From contig NW_001865042.1 in NCBI RefSeq assembly GCF_000002865.3, positions 102,370 through 153,213 of the forward strand: 50,844 bases of DNA. Direction: 5' to 3'. Made by a program: the position numbers and the translations under genes. The notes beneath the pieces are model-generated. The model had not been told where the DNA came from. It saw nothing but the letters and a program-made list of their open reading frames with translations, and ran no database searches. This DNA comes from Monosiga brevicollis MX1 (Eukaryota > Opisthokonta > Choanoflagellata > Craspedida > Salpingoecidae). Position 1 is the stretch's first letter. Each line of letters starts with the position of its first letter. Positions 10,544 through 20,880 of the stretch are shown in pieces.

Positions 10544-13543
10544 ATGTGGCGACAAACCCTCGGGCCTGCTGCTCGTCGCGGACGGCGCTTAGACTACCGC
10601 AAGCTTAATCGTGCTTCACGGCTGCTGCAGCAGACAGCCCGACAGGACTTGGTTGGGAAGGCTGTCCAGCGCCTTGCGCCAACAGCCAACGCTGCCACGT
10701 CTGCACCGGCGGCCGTTGCTGCCCTGACGCACACCAGGGACCGCCGGCGCACGCAAGACTGGTGGGGCCGCCTGGCCGGCCTGGCGCTGGCCGGGACAGC
10801 GCTTGGAGCCACTACTGCAGCATGTGCCAGTGACCAAACCCCCCACTCGAGGTCCCAGCAGGAGCTCTTTGCCGCCATTCGACGCCAGGATTCGGCCCGG
10901 GTCCAAGAGGTACCTTTTTTTTTTACCTTCTGCACGGCGGGTCGCCATGTGCAGCCATTACTCGTGTGTGCCCACCACATCCACGCGCACGAGTTTATTC
11001 TCACTCTGAACGCGTTCACGTGTGCAGCTGCTCACTAGCCACCAGGTGGATGCCGACCTGCGGCATGAGGCTGGTTGGTCAGCTCTCCATCTCGCTGTCG
11101 TCCGCGGGCAGGCCGACGTCGTGCGTGCTCTGCTGGACGCCGGTGCTGACCCCAACCAGGAGGATCGTTACGGTGCTGCGCGATTCACTCGCCACTCTGT
11201 CATTGCCCGGCAGGTAAGAACATTGTGCTCCAGCCCATGTTCAATCTCTCATCTTTCCTCACTTATCATGCCGGGGGGAACCCTCACGTTTGAGCGGGCA
11301 GCGTGAATTTTCGTCCGATTTGGATCCTTTGCAGCCGGGCCTGGGTTTGACGGCCTTGCACTATGCAGCGCTTTTTGGTCAAGCCGACATTATCAAGCTC
11401 CTGATGGACCGCGCCGCTGATCCCGGCATGCACTCGGCTGCGGGTAAGTCCATGCATTTGCCCCCTGAATGGAACGCAATCTGCTTCAGCTTGGCTTGCT
11501 TTCTAACTCTTCTGTGCTGGTCCGCAGGAGACGTGCCGCGTGACTTGGCGGCCACGCCCGCCATCGAGGCCATGCTGGACGACTATGCTCAACAATACGA
11601 GACCATCAAAGCCAAGCATCAACAGGCCCAGGCTGCCGAGGCTCGTCGCCGCCGGCAGCTCTTCCCACTGGAAGACCGCCTTCATCGCTACATTGTCGGC
11701 CAGGATGGCCCCATCATGTCCGTGGCCGCTGCTATCCGACGCAAGGAAAATGGCTGGCACAACGAAGATCATCCTCTCGTGTTCCTTTTCCTCGGTATGT
11801 TGCTGCCCAACGTGGTGGGGGCATTTTGCTGGTCCTACATCAAAACTGATCGATGAGCACTGTGCGACATTGGCTCACCCTATTTTATTTGGACCCAACT
11901 CCCCAATGCCTGTCCTATTGGCAGGTTCTTCTGGCGTCGGCAAGGTGGGGGTTTTCAGCCAGTGCTGTCAGGGCTAATATAACGTGGTTGTAGCCAATTT
12001 GCTTTTGATGGTCGGTTTGCCTGGTCTGATCGTTGGACGTGTTTGCATTCTGGGCTTGACTAGACGGAGCTGGCCAAGCGTATTGCACAGTACATTCATG
12101 ACGATGAGTCGCCCCGCGTGCCGGCCTCGTTCGAGGGCTTTGTCCGCCTCGACATGAGCGAGTTTCAAGAGAAGCACGAAGTTTCGAAGCTCATTGGTCA
12201 GACTCAAACTCCTTGGCAGCGTCCATGGCACCCATGGCGACCATCCAAACGCTCTTTGCTAACACCCTGCGCCGACTCTAGGCTCGCCCGCTGGCTACGT
12301 TGGGCACGAGGATGGTGGAGTGCTGACCAATGCGCTCAGCAAATGTAAAAACGCTGTGGTCCTCTTCGACGAAGTTGAAAAGGCGCATCCGGTAGGTGTC
12401 AAGCTCGATCGAATGCCGTTCTGTCTGTGCCGTGCCACCTATGCTTACTGACGGTGTGGGACATGCTGCAGGATGTCTTGACTGTGCTCTTGCAGGTTGG
12501 GAGTGTTTTGATTGTTCTGCCTCGATCCGTGCCCTTTCCCGTGGCATTCCAATTTTATTGTGACGGGGGATTAACATGTAAATGTGCAATAGCTGTTCGA
12601 TGAGGGCCGCATTACGGATGGTCGGGGCCAAACTGTCGAGTGTAAGGATGCTGTTTTCATCATGACCTCCAACCTGGCTAGCGACGTGATCGCACAGCAT
12701 GCCTGGGAGTTGCGGCAGGCTGTCAAGGAAACTCAAGAGGTATGAAAGACTTGTGCGCGTCGGCTGATCACCCGCTTTGACTCACCGCTTACTCGCATCG
12801 TATATCAGAGCGAAACTAGTTTTCAGCTTTCACGAGAATTCAAACAGCATGTGATCCGACCCATTCTCAAGCGACACTTTCAACGAGATGAATTCCTTGG
12901 CCGGTATGTCTGCATGGGTGGTTCAACTTTGGTGCACAGACTTTCTCTCTCTCTTTTTTTTTTTTTTTTTTTGTGGTTCGAGAGGCCCTTCACGTGCTCT
13001 GTGACTGGGGGATTTGCGCCACTTGCAGCATTGATCAGACAGTGTACTTTACGCCCTTTACCGATGCTGAGCAGCGTGATCTAATTCGCATGGAGCTCGA
13101 CAACTGGGCTGTCAAGGCAGCCGAGGTGAGTCTTGCTGTCTGAGCCCGCAGCAGGTGTGTGCTTCAAGCACGTCGTGCTCTCACAAGACGTGGCGACGGA
13201 ACTCAATGTGCTCGATAGCGGCACAATATTGAGCTGTCGTGGTCGGATGCCGTCTACTCGGTCCTGGCCAGCGAGTTTGACATTCATTTTGGTGCCCGCT
13301 CGTTGCAACACGCGATTGACCAGCTGGTCATCAACCGCATTGCCATGGTCCACGAAAAGGTGAGAATCGGTCGGTGCGCGGGTCGAGGTTGACCAAAGAG
13401 AATTTGCTCATGAGCCATTCTGGCAATCACAGGGTGAACTGCAAGCGGGCATGCGGGTTCACGTTGACGTGGACGCCAACGGCGAGATTTGCCTACAGCT
13501 GACGCCTGGCGATGCCAAGCAAGGTTCTTGGGGCATTTGGTAA
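10544..13543 (+). CDS. CLPB: Ankyrin-ClpB AAA+ disaggregase, mitochondrial (Skd3 type)
   Basis: Thirteen exons: 10544-10909, 11028-11213, 11335-11443, 11528-11794, 11925-11944, 12064-12196, 12282-12391, 12472-12495, 12593-12739, 12809-12903, 13029-13125, 13219-13359, 13433-13543; all phases match, 601 aa. The N-terminus is Arg-rich and acid-poor ([15 protein letters not shown]), fitting a mitochondrial presequence. Two ankyrin repeats follow (about residues 130-165 and 185-218), then one AAA+ module: Walker A GSSGVGK (310-316), pore-loop region with GYVGHEDGG, Walker [13 protein letters not shown] (385-397), sensor 1 IMTSN, and sensor 2 in [10 protein letters not shown]. This ankyrin plus single AAA+ layout is that of human CLPB, an intermembrane-space protein disaggregase, not bacterial two-ring ClpB. 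Exons 5 (20 bases) and 8 (24 bases) are microexons. It is shorter than human CLPB, with fewer ankyrin repeats. Confidence 0.93.
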
Positions 13544-14377
13544 AGTCTGGTTTATGTAGTTTATAGTAATAACAATCAAGCATATCCCCGAATTTGATTT
13601 CTCGACCGATCTATTGTGCAAATTGATGGAGAAAAGAAAAGCTGCTGATGGCTCTATCATCTTTGCTTTAAAGGTTTGAGTCAAAGAGGAAGTTGGTACT
13701 TATGTCAACGACCACGGGTCCTGTTTATCACCCCCAGGTCAGGAAAAAAAAAAAAACGGCCTTCGACAAGAAAAGAGACCCAGTAGAGCATACATGTACA
13801 GCCCCCAAGCCCTCTTCAAAAAAAAAAAATCAAGAAAAAAGAGAGAGAAAACACGAAACAAATAACGAGAGACAGAAAATTTAATAAAGACACAAAGGAG
13901 AGAGAGAGAGAGAAAGAACAAAGGAGAACAAAGAGAGACTCTCTCTCGAGAGAAGACAAAAAGCATCACGTGAGTGTCATGAGTAAGGTTAGATGATTCG
14001 GTTTAAGCATTTTCTTGCTTTTTCGCAGGTTTGTGCTCTCTCTCTGCTCTCTGCTCTCTCTGCTCTCTCAGTGGCTCCGAACTTGGATCTCAATGGCAGT
14101 CAGGGCTCCGCGTGACAAGGTGTAGAGAGGTGCGGTCTCAAGGGGTCAAAGGGGTCAACGGGGGAGGGTGAATGGGGCTGAGTGTGGTTCTTCCGTCTTG
14201 GTATCAAGGGGTTTAAACCATCTATCTGTGCGGCCGCTGCCGGGCTCAACGGGGGCGAGCCCTATTTGAATGGCGACACGCCGTCTCGTGGGGTGAAGCA
14301 GCCAATGAGTCGGCTCTCCGGTTTGGCGCTTTTCCTGATTTGTGCTTTGATGCTTCGTATAGGCTGGAATCGGCATC
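13544..14377. other. Spacer between CLPB and hydroxybutyrate dehydrogenase
   Basis: No gene seen. The first half is purine-rich on the plus strand (A runs and GAGA stretches, about 13742-13940). A short CT-rich patch lies near 14036-14075, upstream of the dehydrogenase start. An AATAAA sits at about 13883. Confidence 0.55.
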
Positions 14378-15453
14378 ATGGCCATGGCAACACGCCGCGT
14401 TTTGGTGACGGGGGCCGGCAGTGGCATCGGCAAGGGGATTGCCGCCTACCTCTGCAACAAGTCCCCGGCCAAGCATGGTGTCATGATCACCGATCTCAAG
14501 CTGGAGACGGCCCAGGCTGCCGCCGAAGAGCTGCGTGCAGCCGGTGGCAATGTTATTGGGGCGTATGCCCTTGACGTCAGCAACAAGGATTCCATTCGCG
14601 ATCTCATGGCCCAGCTGCAAGACAACCCGCCCGACGTGCTGGTCAACAATGTACGCCCACCGTGCTGAGCTCCCTCCTGACTCCTCGTCCTTTTTTTTTT
14701 TTTATCACGTCCTCCTTGTTCTTCTTTTTGTTTTCGTTCAGTTTTGACCCGGTCCCAATGCCTGTCTGGACCATGGCCTTTTCGATGCTTCGCTCATCAA
14801 CTGCACTTGGGGGTGCCCTCCCCCGCACAGGCCGGTATCCAGCATGTGTCGCCCCTCGAAGACTTTCCCGATGACAAATGGCAACTGCTCGTCGACGTCA
14901 TGCTGGTCGGCTGTGCTTCCATGACAAAGGCCGTGTTGCCCAGCATGCGCGAGAATGGTTATGGTCGCATTGTCAACATCGGAAGCATTCACTCCCTCAT
15001 TGCCAGCAAGTACAAATCGGCCTACGTGGCCGCCAAGCACGGCCTGGTTGGCTTCTCCAAGGTCATGGCCCTTGAGACCGCTGATTGCGATATCACCATC
15101 AACACTGTGTGCCCTGCCTACGTCATGACCCCGCTGGTCGAGGCCCAGATTGAGGGCCAAGCCAAGGCCCATGGCATGACCCGCGAGCAAGTCGTTGCCG
15201 AAATCTTCGTACGTATTAGACGTGCTTTCAGGGCCCCTCTTTTCTCATGGCTACACTTGCCATTGCTTGCCTCGTGGTTTGTTTGGGGACTCATCCTCCG
15301 TTCCTTTTTGCTACACAGCTGAAACCCATGCCCAAGCAGGCCTTCATCTCTCTGGACGAGCTGGCCGGCACCACCGAGTTTTTGATGTCGGATCACGCTC
15401 GCAACATCACTGGACAGACTCTTGCTCTTGACGGCGGCTGGACTGTCCAATAA
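14378..15453 (+). CDS. 3-hydroxybutyrate dehydrogenase-type SDR
   Basis: Three exons, 14378-14650, 14831-15208 and 15319-15453, phase 0 throughout, 261 aa, the usual length for classical short-chain dehydrogenases. NAD(H)-binding motif TGAGSGIGKG is near the N-terminus, then DVLVNNAG (split by intron 1). The catalytic triad is visible: Ser in IVNIGSIHS, then Tyr and Lys in SAYVAAKHG. The stretches AGIQHVSPLEDFPDDKW and TPLVEAQI are typical of bacterial D-3-hydroxybutyrate dehydrogenase, which interconverts 3-hydroxybutyrate and acetoacetate. The alternative ATG at 14384 is also plausible. An AATAAA lies at 15541. The gene converges on POMGNT2, whose stop is 158 bases away. Confidence 0.88.
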
Positions 15454-15610
15454 ATTCAATTATCCGTTTGCCGTTGACGCATTGACCCGGCTCTGGCCTA
15501 ATTCCATTCCCAAACTCGTCGCCTGTCACTTGTCCAAACAAATAAACAGCACTTCGTCGAAAACAGAAAGACGAAAAGAAAAAGTGGCTCTCAATCAACA
15601 CTTTTCGTCG

Positions 15611-18600
15611 TTATTGATCAGGGCACTGGGTACCCGGTGCAAAGGGCCCTACGGTGCCAGCTCCTGAGATGGTGCGCACCCAAATGTGTCGGGCCTTGTC
15701 TGCCTCACGCCCACGCAGCTCCAGCCATAAATCTATACCAGCCCTGCGAGGTCAGAATGCGCCTTCCAATTCCAAAACACATTGGGCGTCAAGCAGCATC
15801 ATACGGCACGTAACCTTGGGATGGTGCCTCATACGAACCAGTGGTCTTGTGAACGGATTGTGTTTCTTGGATCCAGACTTCAAAGTAGAGGTCAGGAACG
15901 TACGCCGCGTTCACCGGTGCTTCAAACTCAATGCTCAAGACTGCAATGGCAATGTCTCATCCGTCAGTAAATTCAAGCCTGGCGCCAGACATACGCGCCT
16001 AGCACAACCATTTTTGACATACTTGTGTCCAGGCCCGGTGACTTGAGTCGAGCACACTCAATGTGGCGCGGTGCGCTGGGCACCACGGGTGGGAGAACTG
16101 GACCCAGCGGCAGCATGGCATTTGACGATTGTTCCGGCAGCTTAGAGTCCCAAATGTCTTGCAGCGTGTCAATGACCCACTGCCAACCACAGCACGCCAT
16201 CGTTGATGTCAGGAAAAGCTCAGTCAATCGTTGTACCACAAGTCCAGCCGAGCAGCACCCAAGAATGACTTACCGGCACATCCACATGTGTATCAGAATA
16301 GATGCGATAAAGCCAATACGGATCCGAGCAGCATGTGTGTGGCGGAACGTATGGCGTTCCCATAATCTGTTGTCGCATCATCGAAACAGTAGTGACCTTC
16401 ATGAATGAAAATGCCGTCTCCTTGGAGCTCGGTACGACAGACCTCTTTCTGACGATGGGGCGACAAGTGTCGAAGCCCACCCATGGAGGGCGAACGGTCT
16501 GGGTAGGTGAGTGTCCATGCCTCTTGCGTATTATTCCAGGCACGATAGGTTAGACCCAGACCTAGGTGGCAGATAGAGGGCATACTCAAGGAGCGGTCAG
16601 ACCCAGATGCTGAGCCACCATCCGGTTTTCATGACTCTGACACACCAAGCTGCGTTGCCAAGACTTGATAGGGCGTGTAATGGGAGGGATCCACGCCAAA
16701 AGGAAACAGCTCGATGAGCACCGCTGCAGTGTATTGACGCACGCAGGGAGAGGGATATGAGCTTGGCCAGAATGTCATCCATTAAACGACTTTTGAACTC
16801 TGCTGCCCCAAATGCTCGGCGAACTTGCCGCGCGGCGGTAGAAAAAGGCTCATAATCAATATAGAGCCATGCATTCCAATGGCGGCATGACACGAGGACA
16901 AGGCTTCAACCTACGCAACGCTCGCCACGTCAGAGACGAAGGACAGAAGGAGCTGGGGGGGGGGGGGGAAGGGGGGCGGCAAAGATCATGTAAGGTCTTG
17001 CTCACAGCGGTTTGTACCTGCTCGGTAAAGTTCATCGTTTCCATTCGAACAAGGCGCACGTTGGCGTGCAAGCGCGTTCGCAACGACTGCATGAGCTCTT
17101 TCTGCGGGGCGAGGAAGCGAATGATCCGTCAGTAATCGTCGCGCGGTTAAACCTCCAGCAGTCACCTCACCTCATTGAGTATGAAACGGTTGCGTGTGCG
17201 TGAAAATATGGCCACGGTTTTGACTCGGGCGGAAGGTAACACAGGTCCTGGATCCGACAGTCCAAGCCTAGAAGATAAGAGGGATCAGCGAGTCTCCCAG
17301 TTTGACTGGGGATGGGCATTGCTGGAACGAACGATCGAAACGAGTGGACCCGCGCACCTGTGTCGGATCAGGCGTACAAAGGCTTGAATGATTCCCGAGT
17401 CGGGAACTTTGTTCTGGAGTTTGGGCCTGTTAGTCTGATCCTGGGCAGGGCAAATGGAGGGTGATGGTCCGCAGCAAATTTCGCCACTTACGGGTAAGGG
17501 GCCTTGAGGCTGGAAGAATCCGTAGTCGTACCAAGTCGTGCGCTTGCTCAGACCCATGTGCGCACGTCTAATTGGCACCAACAAGACGAGCATAAGGCGT
17601 GTCATCACGGATAAAGCGCTGCATGTGCCTCCACAAATATGAAGAAGAATCAAACGACTCACTGAAAACAGACAAAGCGGGTTTGCGGGGACAGGTCGCG
17701 AAGATGGAGGGCCGGTCTTGTGGTCAGATGATCCAGCAGAGGTGACGTGCCAAGCACCGAAGGGAACGGATCCAATGCGACCAGCTGCACGTCCTGGCGA
17801 CCCACACCTGTTCAAGGTATGCATGATCGAGATCACGGTCAGGTCAGAATAGCTAGGTGTGCAGAGCAGAAACGCACGCGCAAATGCCCGAGTACCGCAC
17901 CCCATGTCTCGAGGAGCGTGGCAAAGAGGGGCAACATGTCGTCGTGAAGGGCGTGCATAATATTGTCGGGCTTGAAACGCCTAAAGAGAACCATTTCCCC
18001 ACGGATGAACACGTCAAATTGTCGTGCTTGCAATCGCAGCATCCGCGCCTTGGGTTGACGCACCGATAGAGCAGGGCCGGCACCGTGACAAGCTCGATAT
18101 CATCGTTGGACACGGTGCTCAAGTAATCCACTACATCCAGCAGCAAACATGTTAGACACGTCTCTAGAGAAGCAGAAGATTGCGCACGCTGTGCCGTATG
18201 AGATGCATAGTTGTACCATCCACATCCACAAAGTCCCAGTGTTGCACGTTGTGTCGCTCAACCGAGGAGAGGGAGATGAGAGGTTCGGGCCCGCTACGCC
18301 AGGTGTGCCAGGAAGATAAAGTTGCATGAGCAGCAGACTTGTGTGACTAAGCAATGGTTGATCAACTTGCACAATAGCGCACTACGAACCGCGGAGATAG
18401 CCCAATGGCCAGCGAATCTGGGCCCCGAAGAAATACAAATTGGTCCACGTTGCGATCATAGCACAGATGATCAAAGGCGCAGGAGCGGTGATCCTCATCA
18501 GCGCCTGTACAAAAGACGGAGGAGCCGCGCAGTAGCCGCTGGTGCGCGTCGGACGCGCGGGAGAAGGACTTCTCATGCCGCGACGCTGAGGTGCGGGCAA

Positions 18601-18928
18601 GGCTGACTTTGACACCACCACCATCGATGTTGTTTGGATCGACCACGTGCAAATGGCTTTCCTCCTGCGTGACTGGCAAAGATGGGGCTGGCAAAGAAGC
18701 ATGCGGCTGGCCAGCACGCCAAAGGGCCAGAATGGACAAGCTGGTCAGCAGCCCCAGAACCCAGGGCCATGCCCGCACAGACCATCCTTGGAGAAGGCGC
18801 ACCGCCCGACGCTCACCATGTCGAGAAGCGCCCGTGGTTGTATGTGGTGGGCCCAGATCGACAGCGACCATTGTCGTGGCCTCGGCGCGGGCGTCGCGAC
18901 CACGCCGAGCCGCCGGGCTCACGCTCAT
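15611..18928 (-). CDS. POMGNT2: POMGNT2-like GT61 glycosyltransferase with C-terminal FNIII
   Basis: Golgi/ER type II enzyme; in animals it adds beta-1,4-GlcNAc to O-mannose on alpha-dystroglycan. Exons resolved: 18928-18390, 18293-18217, about 18026-17874, 17807-17663, 17567-17492, 17413-17358, 17267-17171, 17101-17018, 16910-16829 (or 16799), 16723-16646, 16561-16443, 16366-16274, 16179-16023, 15940-15805, 15743-15611; about 670-690 aa. One hydrophobic segment (WPWVLGLLTSLSILALW) follows a basic N-terminus. Family blocks in order: CAFDHLCYDRNVDQFVFLRG, RFKPDNIMHALHDDMLPLF, GLSKRTTWYDYGFFQPQGP, FSRTRNRFILNE, IGMHGSILIMSLFLP, ELFPFGVDPSHYTPY, CCSDPYWLYRIYSDTHVDVP. The last exons encode an FNIII-like end (YFEVWIQE, HIWVRTISGAGTVGPFA). 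The join between 18217 and 18026 is uncertain and may hide a small exon. One intron appears to be GC-AG. Confidence 0.88.
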
Positions 18929-19437
18929 GCCAACCCGCTTCTGCCTGTCAATAAAGGGGAGGGGGGTTGAGGTTCCCCTGCACAGATGCCTTCACCTCAT
19001 CGCCGCTCAATCTACGCAAGTAGCAGCTCAAAATTGGGGAAAAAAAAAAAAAAAAAAAAAAAAAAAATCGGTTTGTGCACAACTGCATGCATGCAAGGAT
19101 GCTTTCAAGTACGGCTCTCATGCTGTTTGGCCAGGCGTGCATGTCAATGTACTATGACATTTGTTTTTTCTGTGCATGTCTTGAGCAGAACTCTGAAAGA
19201 CCAGATCTCCCTCGTTGGACAAGGATGCACTCGCACGTATGTTATCGCCGAGGCCTGCTAATGTGGACGACGCCGCTGCACAAAGAGAAATAGCCTCCTA
19301 GGGTAGCAGGAACACGAGAACGGAAAATAATCAAACTAGCTGTAAATGAATTGACTTTAAAAAGACTATGGCTGTCCACTGGAGGGCTTCACTCGAGAGC
19401 CCGGCATACGTTGTACACATGTTGATGACGGCACTGA
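18929..19437. other. Spacer with A28 tract upstream of POMGNT2
   Basis: No gene seen. A run of 28 A occupies 19040-19067. The interval should hold the POMGNT2 promoter and the 3' end of the first SH2 gene. Confidence 0.6.
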
Positions 19438-20880
19438 TCAAGCCACACTTTTTTCATAGATGAGGTGGTTTTGCAGAGCTGCGTAGTCTGCGACGGCTGG
19501 ACCATGCGGCAGTTGAACGGCTTCGTTGACGCCCTGATCAGCGAGATTAACATAGGCGGGCGACCTCACTGCATTGACGTAGGCCGTGCTTTGAGGGCTA
19601 TTCATAACAATTGTCTGCACCGGTGGTGGGTGCGTGTCCACCTGCGCATATGTACTATGAGCAGCTGTTCCGGGCGGAAGGCTCGGAAGCTCAAATCCAT
19701 ACACGTCAGCATCTGTTTCATCCAAAGAGTTCAAGTGTGCGTTTCCAAGTGGCGGGGAGGAAGACGGCAGATTGGTAGTGTCAGCCACAGGTAGAAGGTA
19801 TGTGTCGTCGTCCTGAAGCAAAGACGGGTTCAGTGTCATGGATGATGGGCGAAATTGGGTTTCCGTGCGGGGGCGAAACTGGGTTTCAGAGCGCGGCCGA
19901 ATTTGGGTTTCTGAGCGCGGCCGGGTTTGTGTGTCCGACCGCGGGAGAACTTGGGTTCCTGAGCGTGAGCGAGCGGGCAGGTCCCGCCCGCCTTGCATAA
20001 CGTGCCAATTTTCCTTTGATGGACGATCAAACAGGGCTGGGGGTTGCTCTGTCATCGAGCCCGTGCCCGTATTCCTTGCGCCATGATGCGTGCTGCCCGA
20101 AGTGATGACCACGGTAAGAGGGGCCAAGAGCAAGTTGAGTTCATCGCGGAAGGAAGCAAGCTCCCGGTAGTCACAGACGACGGGGTGTGTTAGGGGTGTG
20201 TTGAAGAAGGTGCCGTTACTGCTCGAGTCGCAGCGATCGAGGACCTCCTCCATGTCATTGAACAAAAACACCTGATCTGTGTTTTGGCCCTTGGCGCGGC
20301 CAACAACCCGGAATCTGCCTCTGGAATCAAAGAAGGTGAGAAAGTGGAGGATGCGCTGGCCTAGAGGCTTGCCAGAAGAGCTGCTCTCGACGACCGAGGA
20401 GATGCAAAAGACGACCTCCTGGCCCTGGGTCTGCGGTTCCTTGACTCGCAACAAAAAAGTGCCAACCTCGCTGCAGGAGAGAAGACAAGACATGGCGGGG
20501 CGGGGGATGGTGGAGGCAGGGGCGAAGTGAGACGGCACGGCTAGCAAGGGAGGTGGGTCGAACGGGACGGCAGCGAGCCGACGGCAGGATTCAAATTCAT
20601 TCCTTGCTTTGCTTCCCGCCTCGGCTCTGCTCAGCTCAACGTACGGATTGTCGCTGGTATTGGCGATGCGGTGCACCACTTCTTCGCGGCTAATAGGGCC
20701 ATGAAAATGGTCGGGCATGCCGCTGGGAAAAGCAGCACGAATGGCTCGAGCCATGCGTACCTTGGGGGAAGCTTGAGGCGCCAGACCCAGGCACATGGCA
20801 ACCACCACGACCAGGGCCACCAGCACCACGGCGCCGCCGCTCACGGCTGTCATTGCATCCATCCCGACGCTTCGACTCAA
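19438..20880 (-). CDS. Membrane-anchored SH2 protein A with tyrosine-rich tail
   Basis: Two exons, 20880-20645 and 20470-19438 (donor GTACGT), 422 aa. Starting at the internal Met (20862), which matches paralogue B, would give 416 aa. A Gly/Val/Leu-rich hydrophobic segment lies at about residues 14-33 with few residues before it, so it is a signal anchor or signal peptide. The SH2 domain follows: FHGPISREE (alpha-A Arg), then after the intron GTFLLRV (beta-B Arg of the FLVR motif), a long beta-C hairpin, and ILHF with the beta-D His. The remainder is low complexity, with five imperfect copies of a 7-residue RPRSETQ-type unit and seven tyrosines: TYLLP, VYGFE, STYAQV, AYVNAV, AYVNLA, DYAALQ, IYEKSV. 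Two are pYxN (Grb2-SH2-type) and STYAQV fits an ITIM. Topology is unproven. Tandem paralogue of the gene at 22529-24102. Confidence 0.82.
   Translation of the reverse strand: MSRSVGMDAMTAVSGGAVVLVALVVVVAMCLGLAPQASPKVRMARAIRAAFPSGMPDHFHGPISREEVVHRIANTSDNPYVELSRAEAGSKARNEFESCRRLAAVPFDPPPLLAVPSHFAPASTIPRPAMSCLLSCSEVGTFLLRVKEPQTQGQEVVFCISSVVESSSSGKPLGQRILHFLTFFDSRGRFRVVGRAKGQNTDQVFLFNDMEEVLDRCDSSSNGTFFNTPLTHPVVCDYRELASFRDELNLLLAPLTVVITSGSTHHGARNTGTGSMTEQPPALFDRPSKENWHVMQGGRDLPARSRSGTQVLPRSDTQTRPRSETQIRPRSETQFRPRTETQFRPSSMTLNPSLLQDDDTYLLPVADTTNLPSSSPPLGNAHLNSLDETDADVYGFELPSLPPGTAAHSTYAQVDTHPPPVQTIVMNSPQSTAYVNAVRSPAYVNLADQGVNEAVQLPHGPAVADYAALQNHLIYEKSVA

Noticed and set aside
19838-20086. Plus-strand ORF with GRNWVSERGR repeats
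   Set aside because: Antisense translation of the RPRSETQ-type repeats of SH2 protein A.
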